From NCBI GenBank assembly GCA_046343415.1, contig JBKDNL010000053.1, positions 1 through 7,548 of the forward strand: 7,548 bases of DNA. Reading direction: 5' to 3'. The first letter of the stretch is position 1. Each line of letters starts with the position of its first letter. The notes under the pieces were generated by a model, which was not told the DNA's origin, did not search any database, and worked only from the letters and a program-made list of their open reading frames with translations. The stretch comes from JALHMQ01 sp020248785. GTDB taxonomy: Bacteria; Pseudomonadota; Gammaproteobacteria; Burkholderiales; Burkholderiaceae_F. The translations under genes and the position numbers were made by a program. Shown here one piece after another: positions 1-4,812 of the stretch.

Positions 1-15
1 TTGAAACTCCGTGTG

Positions 16-40
16 CGGCGCGCGCTGCATTGGCGCGCCG
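16..40. repeat. GC-only inverted repeat, 8-bp arms
   Basis: Arms CGGCGCGC (16-23) and GCGCGCCG (33-40) are perfect reverse complements around a 9-nt loop (24-32). The stem is all G-C and would be stable in RNA of either strand. No T-run follows on either side, so it is not a canonical intrinsic terminator. In a GC-rich genome a short CG-alternating repeat can arise by chance. The loop contains the CAT that would be the ATG of a possible leftward gene. Confidence 0.3.
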
Positions 41-96
41 GTCAGTCAACCCCGACGCACGACACGCCCGGGCGGCTCCTCAGCCATGATCTGATG

Positions 97-102
97 ATTG
101 TA
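97..102 (-). promoter_or_regulatory. Possible -10 hexamer for a leftward gene outside the window
   Basis: Read on the minus strand the hexamer is TACAAT, five of six matches to TATAAT. No TTGACA-like -35 lies at 16-18 bp upstream; the hexamers there read CGTTCG, CCGTTC and GCCGTT. It sits about 87 bp downstream of the channel gene's stop and points leftward, which would suit a separate transcription unit starting at or beyond the left edge. This is weak on sequence alone. Confidence 0.2.
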
Positions 103-156
103 GGACACCTCGTCCCTGCGAACGGCTGAATTGAACGGTCAAATTCGGCAGCGAAC

Positions 157-172
157 CTTGCGCTCGCGCAAG
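157..172 (-). terminator. Stem-loop 3' of the purN operon, possible terminator
   Basis: CTTGCGC (157-163) and GCGCAAG (166-172) are a perfect 7-bp inverted repeat. The central bases would open to form about a 6-bp stem with a tetraloop. It lies 16 nt past the stop codon of the MscS-family gene, the last gene of the minus-strand operon, where a terminator would be expected. The downstream minus-strand sequence continues GGTTCGC without a U-tract, so it could instead be a 3'-end-stabilising hairpin or part of a factor-dependent terminator. Confidence 0.3.
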
Positions 173-188
173 CGGTGCCGCAGGTCGC

Positions 189-1556
189 TCAGGCGACCTT
201 GGGTGAGCGCGGCGTCACAGACGGCTGCAGTTGGGCGACCCCGCCGTGAAGATGCAGTTCTCGCTGAGGGAACGGAATCTCCACGGCACTGTCGTCAAAT
301 GCCTTGTAGATCTTCTGGGCGACTTCCGATTGCACGCCCAGGCGCCCTTCCTCCGGGTCAGCGATCCAGAAGCCCACCTCCAGATCAAGGCCATCGGCGC
401 CAAAGCCGAGCATGAGTGCCTGCGGTGGCGGCTCGGCCAGCACGCGCGCGGTTTCCCGCGCCGCTGCTTCGAGCATGGCAAACGCGGGCGCCAGCTCGGT
501 CCCATAAGCCACCGACACCTTCACGCTCAGCCGTACCTTCTTGTCGCTGTAGGTGTGGTTGGTGACGGGTGTGGCAATCAGCATCTCGTTGGGCACGATC
601 GCCTCCGTGCCGTCGCCTGACCGTACCACGGTGTAGCGCGTGGTGATCTGCGTCACGCGCCCCAAGTACTTGTCCACTGCGATCAGATCGCCCAGGCGCA
701 CGCTACGGTCGAGCAGAATGATAAAGCCCGCCACGTAGTTGCTCGCAATGCGCTGCAGGCCCAGGCCAAGACCCACCCCAAGCGCACCGCCGAAGACCGA
801 CAGCACGGTCAGGTCCATGCCAACCGATGAGAGCGCCACCAACACGCCGAAGAGCACCAGCACGGCACGCAAGACACGCGACAGCACCGCGCGCACATTG
901 GCGTCGATGCTATCTGCGCGCATCAACCGGTCTTCGAGCGCGGAGCCCGCCCACAAGCTCACCAGCAGCGCCGCGACGACGGCCACGATGCCGGTGACCA
1001 GTGCCCACAGGGACATCCGGCTGCCGCCGACGGGCAGGCGCGTGGATTCCAGCCAGTCGACCGTGTCGCCCAGGACGCCGGTGACGTGCAGCGCCACCAC
1101 CAGCCAGATGGTCCCGGCAATCACCCGCTCGAAAGTGGTGATGAGCGCAAAATTGCGGAACACCCGCCGCAGGACGTAAACAAGCAGGCGAATCACCGCC
1201 ATCGCCCCGAACAGCGTCATTGCCAGGCGCAGCAGGCGTGCATCGGCCGTGCTGCCGATGATCTTGGTAACCCGCAGCAGACCCTCGCCGGCCCACAACA
1301 GCGCTTGGGTGGCGAGCGGAAAGGCCAGGCGTCGCACGCCTTCGATCGAAAAGCGCACCGGATCCTTGTCGGCATGGGCCGGATCGGCCTCGCGCAGGAC
1401 CGCGAGCCGGGCCTGGGTGCGCCGCATGACCGCGCGCGTGACCAGTACCCCACCGGCAATCGCGGCCAGGATGGTGATCAGGGTCCAGAAGTGATGCGGC
1501 TTGGACAGGCCGTGCGCGACCGCCTCCAGCACAGCGTCCAGCGGTGTCGTGCTCAT
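189..1556 (-). CDS. MscS-family mechanosensitive ion channel
   Basis: This 455-residue inner-membrane protein belongs to the small-conductance mechanosensitive channel family, which opens under membrane tension to release solutes during hypo-osmotic shock. Hydrophobic stretches that look like membrane helices lie at about 23-44, 76-98, 108-130, 143-163, 182-206 and 229-247. They are followed by the glycine-rich pore-lining helix at about 249-283 (GGALGVGLGLGLQ, then NYVAGFIILLDR). The cytoplasmic beta domain follows with GDLIAV (289-294), RYTVVRSGDG (307-316) and the conserved PN (322-323), then an alpha/beta domain ending near 436. E. coli MscS has 286 residues and three helices, so this is one of the longer multi-helix homologues and I give no symbol. 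The ATG at 1556 is chosen because it overlaps the upstream gene's stop as ATGA and has GGAG eight bases before it; the frame stays open further upstream only by reading over that gene. It is the last gene of the purN operon. Confidence 0.92.
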   Translation of the reverse strand: MSTTPLDAVLEAVAHGLSKPHHFWTLITILAAIAGGVLVTRAVMRRTQARLAVLREADPAHADKDPVRFSIEGVRRLAFPLATQALLWAGEGLLRVTKIIGSTADARLLRLAMTLFGAMAVIRLLVYVLRRVFRNFALITTFERVIAGTIWLVVALHVTGVLGDTVDWLESTRLPVGGSRMSLWALVTGIVAVVAALLVSLWAGSALEDRLMRADSIDANVRAVLSRVLRAVLVLFGVLVALSSVGMDLTVLSVFGGALGVGLGLGLQRIASNYVAGFIILLDRSVRLGDLIAVDKYLGRVTQITTRYTVVRSGDGTEAIVPNEMLIATPVTNHTYSDKKVRLSVKVSVAYGTELAPAFAMLEAAARETARVLAEPPPQALMLGFGADGLDLEVGFWIADPEEGRLGVQSEVAQKIYKAFDDSAVEIPFPQRELHLHGGVAQLQPSVTPRSPKVA

Positions 1557-2968
1557 GCCTTGCGCTCCAGCACGGCCGCAAAGAACCCGTCCGTTCCATG
1601 CAGATGCGGCAGCGTCACGAACCAAGGTGCGAAGCGGGCGGCGTGATCGATGGTGATTCCCTGTGCTGCCAGCACCGCTGTCGCGTCCACCGGGACGAAC
1701 TGCGGCTGTTCTGCAAGGAACTGCTCGATCACCTGCTGGTTCTCCAGGGCGAGCAGCGAGCAAGTGGCGTAGACCAGCCGGCCACCGGGCTTGAGCAACC
1801 GTGCCGCGGCGCGCAGCACGTTGCCCTGCACCGCATTCACGCGCGCCAGTTCGGTTTCGTCAAAGCGCCACTTCAGATCGGGATTGCGGCGCAGGGTGCC
1901 GCTGCCCGAACACGGCGCATCCACCAGCACGCGGTCGATCTTGCCGTTCAGTCGCTTGACACGAATGTCATTCTCGTTGGCAATCGCCGCCGGATGCACG
2001 CTGGACAGGCCGCTGCGTTTCAGGCGTGGTCCGAGGCCCGCCAGCCGCTTGGCATTAATGTCGAAAGCGTACAGCCGACCAGTGGAGCGCATCAGCGCGC
2101 CCAGGGCCAGCGTCTTGCCGCCCGCGCCCGCGCAAAAGTCCACCACCATCTCGCCGCGCCGTGGCGCGACCAGCCGCGCGATCAGCTGGCTCCCCTCGTC
2201 CTGCACCTCCACCTGCCCGCTCTGGTACAGCGGCCAGCGCGTCAGGGGCGGCTTGTCGATCAGTCGAATACCTTCGGGCGAGTAGCGCGTGGCCGCGGCA
2301 TCAAGCGGCGCATGCTCGCGCGAGGCCGCGCGCAGTTGCGCCAGCACTGCATCGCGCTCGGCCTTCAGCGTGTTCACGCGCAGGTCCAGCGGTGCCGGCT
2401 CGGCCATTATGGCCAGCAGCGGCTCGGCATCGTGGTACTGCGCCGTCAGGCGCGTGAAGAGCCACAGCGGCACCTCGCCGCGCACCGCGCCTGGCGCGCT
2501 GGCCGTGTCGAGCGCCAACGCGTGGCGCACCGCGCGCTCGTCGCCTCGCAACACGCTGGGCGCCAGCGCGGCACCGCCCTGCTGCCGGGCCAGCGTGACG
2601 AGCGCCGCCAGCCGGGGCGCGCGCTGCGGCACGGCCGGCTGGATCATCCAGCGCAGCGAGGCGAGACGCCGCAGGGCATCGAAGGTCGCCTCGGCGATCA
2701 GGCTGCGATCGCGGCTGCCGAGCTTCGGGTGCTGCTTGAAGTAGCGGGACATCACGGCGTCGGCCGGCCCATCGAAGCGCAGCACCTGCGCCAGCAGTAG
2801 CGCCAGGTGATCGACCACCAGGCTGGAAATGCGCGAGCCGTGCGCGCCGTCGTAGGCAACCGCGTCCTCCGCGCGCCGCGGCTCGGGCCGCGGGCGGCGC
2901 GGCGGCGGCGCCATGCCGGGCTGCGGCCGACGCAACGGTGAGGACGAGCGTTTGGCGCGGGTGGCCAT
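1553..2968 (-). CDS. RsmB/NOP-family SAM-dependent RNA (cytosine-5) methyltransferase
   Basis: This 471-residue protein is predicted to methylate C5 of a cytosine in RNA, by homology to RsmB (which modifies 16S rRNA C967 in E. coli). Visible motifs are the SAM-binding loop DFCAGAGGKT (277-286), an acidic motif FDIN (302-305), DAPCSGSGTLRRNPD (350-364) and YATCS (400-404). C353 and C403 are the paired cysteines of this family, one the nucleophile and the other needed for product release. The N-terminal part (about 48-130, including SRDRSLIAEATFDALRR) resembles the RNA-binding region of RsmB-type enzymes. Because the substrate cannot be fixed by sequence alone I give no symbol. Residues 1-45 are a basic Arg/Pro-rich tail likely to be disordered. 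The ATG at 2968 lies one base after the purN stop and has no clear Shine-Dalgarno, so coupling to purN is likely; an in-frame ATG at 2914 (residue 19) is an alternative start. The stop overlaps the channel start. Confidence 0.93.
   Translation of the reverse strand: MATRAKRSSSPLRRPQPGMAPPPRRPRPEPRRAEDAVAYDGAHGSRISSLVVDHLALLLAQVLRFDGPADAVMSRYFKQHPKLGSRDRSLIAEATFDALRRLASLRWMIQPAVPQRAPRLAALVTLARQQGGAALAPSVLRGDERAVRHALALDTASAPGAVRGEVPLWLFTRLTAQYHDAEPLLAIMAEPAPLDLRVNTLKAERDAVLAQLRAASREHAPLDAAATRYSPEGIRLIDKPPLTRWPLYQSGQVEVQDEGSQLIARLVAPRRGEMVVDFCAGAGGKTLALGALMRSTGRLYAFDINAKRLAGLGPRLKRSGLSSVHPAAIANENDIRVKRLNGKIDRVLVDAPCSGSGTLRRNPDLKWRFDETELARVNAVQGNVLRAAARLLKPGGRLVYATCSLLALENQQVIEQFLAEQPQFVPVDATAVLAAQGITIDHAARFAPWFVTLPHLHGTDGFFAAVLERKA
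1565..1568 (-). promoter_or_regulatory. Shine-Dalgarno of the channel gene, inside the upstream gene
   Basis: On the minus strand GGAG is followed by eight bases and then the ATG at 1556. It lies inside the last codons of the RsmB/NOP-type gene. It fixes the channel start at the ATGA overlap rather than at an earlier codon, and suggests translational coupling aided by a real ribosome-binding site. Confidence 0.6.
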
Positions 2969-2969
2969 C

Positions 2970-3620
2970 TCAGGCGCCAAAGAGCGCGAGCGACTCGCCC
3001 GCAACGTCAAGCTCCACGGTGCGGCCCTGGTGCCAGCGCACCGCGCCTTGCAGGACGAGCCGCACGCAGCGCGGCAGCAGCACGTGTTCCTGCGCCAGCA
3101 CGCGGGCGGCCAGCGTCTCTTCCGTGTCGTCCGCATGCACGGGAACCGCAGCCTGCCCGATGATCGCGCCACCGTCGAGGTCGTGCGAGACGAAGTGCAC
3201 CGTCGCCCCATGCACCCGCACGCCAGCGGCAAGCGCCTGCCGATGCGTCGCCAGCCCCGGAAACGCCGGCAGCAGCGACGGATGCACGTTGATCATCCGG
3301 CCTGCATAGCGATCGACGAACGCGGCCGTGAGCACCCGCATGAAGCCGGCCAGCACGACGAGCTCGGGCCGCAGCGCATCGACCGCCTGCATGAGCGCCG
3401 CATCGAAGCTGTCGCGCGAAGTGTGCTGGCGATGGTCGATCACCTGCGTGGGCAAGCCGCGCGCGGCGGCGATGCCCAGCCCCGCCGCACCGGGCCGATT
3501 GCTGATGACGCCCGCGATGCGCGCCCGCAGCGTGTGTTCCCACTGCTCGCGCGCGGCGGCATCGAGCAGCGCCTCGAGATTGCTGCCGCGGCCGGAGATC
3601 AGGCACACCACGTTCTTCAT
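2970..3620 (-). CDS. purN: Phosphoribosylglycinamide formyltransferase (GART)
   Basis: This 216-residue cytoplasmic enzyme transfers a formyl group from 10-formyltetrahydrofolate to GAR, giving FGAR in de novo purine synthesis. Its length is normal for PurN (E. coli 212). The N-terminal phosphate-binding loop SGRGSNLEAL is at 9-18. The folate/catalytic region has LVVLAGFMRVL (87-97), INVHPSLLPAFPG (110-122) and HDLDGGAIIGQ (146-156). The catalytic triad corresponding to E. coli N106, H108 and D144 is present as N111, H113 and D149, so the enzyme should be active. It is first in the minus-strand operon and its TGA (2972-2970) is one base from the next ATG. The ATG at 3620 puts the phosphate loop at the usual distance from the N-terminus, but no good Shine-Dalgarno precedes it. 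Confidence 0.97.
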   Translation of the reverse strand: MKNVVCLISGRGSNLEALLDAAAREQWEHTLRARIAGVISNRPGAAGLGIAAARGLPTQVIDHRQHTSRDSFDAALMQAVDALRPELVVLAGFMRVLTAAFVDRYAGRMINVHPSLLPAFPGLATHRQALAAGVRVHGATVHFVSHDLDGGAIIGQAAVPVHADDTEETLAARVLAQEHVLLPRCVRLVLQGAVRWHQGRTVELDVAGESLALFGA

Positions 3621-3627
3621 GCGGCCG

Positions 3628-3633
3628 ATTCTA
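3628..3633 (-). promoter_or_regulatory. Possible -10 hexamer for purN
   Basis: The minus strand reads TAGAAT, five of six matches to TATAAT, ending eight bases before the purN ATG. Transcription from it would begin at or next to the start codon, giving a leaderless message. That would fit the missing Shine-Dalgarno, but no -35 resembling TTGACA is present at 16-18 bp, so it may be fortuitous. Confidence 0.25.
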
Positions 3634-3677
3634 CGCAGCGGTCATGGACGCTTCTCATGCGAGGCAAATGCGCAACC

Positions 3678-3683
3678 TATAAT
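3678..3683 (+). promoter_or_regulatory. Perfect -10 box (TATAAT) of the ribF-ileS promoter
   Basis: TATAAT is an exact consensus hexamer and the most AT-rich spot in the 139-bp divergent region between purN and ribF. The expected start of transcription is near 3690, giving a leader of about 70 nt to the ribF ATG. The -35 region is poor: at a 17-bp spacer the hexamer reads TCATGC. A strong -10 with a weak -35 could mean low constitutive activity or help from an activator. Confidence 0.6.
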
Positions 3684-3686
3684 TCG

Positions 3687-3696
3687 CGCTCGAGCG
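3687..3696. repeat. 10-bp perfect palindrome at the predicted ribF start of transcription
   Basis: CGCTCGAGCG is its own reverse complement and begins four bases after the TATAAT box, covering the predicted transcription start. This is where a repressor operator could sit, but a 10-bp CG-rich palindrome can also occur by chance. No second copy is seen in the window. Confidence 0.25.
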
Positions 3697-3759
3697 ATCG
3701 TGGTGTAGGTAGTGCGTTTCCCCGCGGCGATCGTCCCCGCTGCCCACGCTCATCCCCGC

Positions 3760-4728
3760 ATGAAGATCATTCGCGGCGCGCCACGGCCGGCCGACCGGCT
3801 GCCCACGGCGCTCACCATCGGCAACTTCGACGGCGTGCATCGCGGCCACCAGGCGCTGCTGGCGCAGGTGGCCGCGGCCGCGCACGCCCGCGGCCTGGTG
3901 CCTGCCGTCATGACCTTCGAGCCGCATCCGCGCGAGCTCTTTGCTCCGCAGTCGGCCCCCGCCCGCATTGCCAACCTGCGCGATACCGTGGGCGCACTGG
4001 CGGCCTGCGGGATCCAGCGGATGTTCGTGCAACACTTCAATCATCGCTTTGCGGCGCTGTCCGCGGAACGGTTCATCGAAGAACTCGTGGTGCGCGCCTG
4101 CCAGGCGCGCTGGCTGGCGGTGGGCGACGACTTTCGCTTCGGCGCGCGACGCCCCGGGGACATCGCGCTGCTGCGGGCCGCCGGCCCGGCGGCCGGCTTC
4201 GAGGTGGCGCAACTGGCTGCGGTGGAAGAAGACGGCCAGCGCATCTCCAGTTCGCTGGTGCGCGCCGCGCTCGCGGCCGGCGATCTCGCGCGCGTGCGGC
4301 ACCTGCTGGGCCGGCCGTATGTCATCAGCGGCCGTGTGCTGCATGGCGCGAAGCTCGGCCGCACCATCGGCTTTCCAACCCTGAACCTGCGCATGGCGCA
4401 CGCCTGGCAGCGTCGCCGCCCGGCCGGCCACGGCATCTTCGCCGTGCGGGTGCGCGGGCTCGGGCAGCAGCCCTTGCCTGGCGTGGCGAGCCTCGGCCTG
4501 CGTCCGACGGTGGACGACAGCGGACGCTGGCTGCTCGAGGTTCACCTCTTCGACTTCACCCGCAGCGTGTATGGCCAGCTGATCGAGGTCGAACTGGTGG
4601 AGAGATTGCGCGACGAGGAGAAGTACGACTCGGTCGAGTTGCTCCGCCAGGCGATTGATCGCGACGCGGCGCGTACCCGCGCGATCCTGCGCGGCGCGAC
4701 GGGCGAAACACCGGGCGATAGAAGCTAA
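3760..4728 (+). CDS. ribF: Bifunctional riboflavin kinase / FMN adenylyltransferase (FAD synthetase)
   Basis: This 322-residue cytoplasmic enzyme phosphorylates riboflavin to FMN and adenylates FMN to FAD. The N-terminal nucleotidyltransferase domain shows LTIGNFDGVHRGH (18-30), MTFEPHPRELF (51-61), VGDDFRFG (121-128) and the ISSSLVR motif (162-168). The C-terminal riboflavin kinase domain shows GRPYVISGRVLHG (184-196), GRTIGFPTLNL (200-210), ASLGLRPTV (243-251) and LLEVHLFDF (258-266), with E260 matching the catalytic glutamate of the kinase. All key positions are present and the length is normal. I chose the ATG at 3760 because MKIIRG resembles the usual N-terminus of betaproteobacterial RibF. 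A GTG at 3712 in the same frame would add 16 residues (MRFPAAIVPAAHAHPR); neither start has a well-placed Shine-Dalgarno. ileS follows after 84 bp on the same strand, a common arrangement in Proteobacteria. Confidence 0.96.
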   Translation: MKIIRGAPRPADRLPTALTIGNFDGVHRGHQALLAQVAAAAHARGLVPAVMTFEPHPRELFAPQSAPARIANLRDTVGALAACGIQRMFVQHFNHRFAALSAERFIEELVVRACQARWLAVGDDFRFGARRPGDIALLRAAGPAAGFEVAQLAAVEEDGQRISSSLVRAALAAGDLARVRHLLGRPYVISGRVLHGAKLGRTIGFPTLNLRMAHAWQRRRPAGHGIFAVRVRGLGQQPLPGVASLGLRPTVDDSGRWLLEVHLFDFTRSVYGQLIEVELVERLRDEEKYDSVELLRQAIDRDAARTRAILRGATGETPGDRS

Positions 4729-4730
4729 AC

Positions 4731-4761
4731 TCTCGGCCTCGCGCACCCAGAGGCGCCGAGA
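4731..4761 (+). other. Hairpin in the ribF-ileS gap
   Basis: TCTCGG (4731-4736) pairs with CCGAGA (4756-4761), and CCTC (4737-4740) pairs with GAGG (4750-4753). This gives ten base pairs with a two-base bulge (4754-4755) and a nine-base loop. It begins two bases after the ribF stop. No run of T follows (next bases TCCGTTTCC), so it is not a standard intrinsic terminator. It could be a processing or stability element, a partial terminator or a leader structure of ileS. A T-box is not expected in this lineage and I see no such features. Confidence 0.45.
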
Positions 4762-4798
4762 TCCGTTTCCGACACCTCTTGCAGAGCCCGAGGGGGCC

Positions 4799-4804
4799 AA
4801 GGAG
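4799..4804 (+). promoter_or_regulatory. ileS: Strong Shine-Dalgarno of ileS
   Basis: AAGGAG sits eight bases before the ATG at 4813, an ideal position. It is the best ribosome-binding site in the window and fixes the IleRS start, so the long hydrophilic N-terminal tail of the protein is translated. Confidence 0.85.
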
Positions 4805-4812
4805 TGCCCATC

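Larger units (their letters stand above)
1..188. other. Gene-free flank downstream of the MscS-family gene
   Basis: I find no supportable gene in these 188 bases. The plus-strand frame open from base 1 to a TGA at 127-129 gives 42 codons with no recognisable motif. On the minus strand an ATG at 87-85 gives only 13 codons. A second minus-strand ATG at 30-28 (reading MQRAPHTEFQ) runs off the left edge and could be the start of a further leftward gene, but ten codons and no visible Shine-Dalgarno do not support a call. The region holds a stem-loop just after the channel gene's stop (157-172), a promoter-like hexamer (97-102, minus strand) and a GC-only inverted repeat (16-40), listed separately. 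Confidence 0.6.

Noticed and set aside
1..129. Plus-strand frame open at the left edge, ending in TGA at 127-129
   Set aside because: Forty-two codons without a motif in GC-rich DNA are expected by chance, so no partial gene is called.
1557..1763. 69-codon upstream extension of the MscS-family gene
   Set aside because: It lies wholly inside the methyltransferase coding region and reads as low-complexity sequence. The ATGA overlap with GGAG eight bases upstream is a better start.
1544..2800. Plus-strand open frame of 418 codons opposite the RsmB/NOP-type gene
   Set aside because: It is antisense to a gene with complete methyltransferase motifs. The translation is rich in R, Q and H with no recognisable domain, typical of a GC-rich shadow frame.
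3621..3759. Possible FMN riboswitch ahead of ribF
   Set aside because: The predicted leader is only about 70 nt, and I see none of the multi-helix conserved blocks of an RFN element.
2913..4658. Plus-strand open frame of 581 codons spanning purN antisense, the promoter region and a second frame of ribF
   Set aside because: It crosses the divergent promoter and conflicts with both well-supported genes, and its translation is low-complexity Arg/Ala/Gly-rich.
4729..4812. Possible T-box leader for ileS
   Set aside because: The gap is 84 bp, far too short for a T-box, has no terminator/antiterminator pair or T-box consensus, and T-boxes are not typical of Betaproteobacteria.
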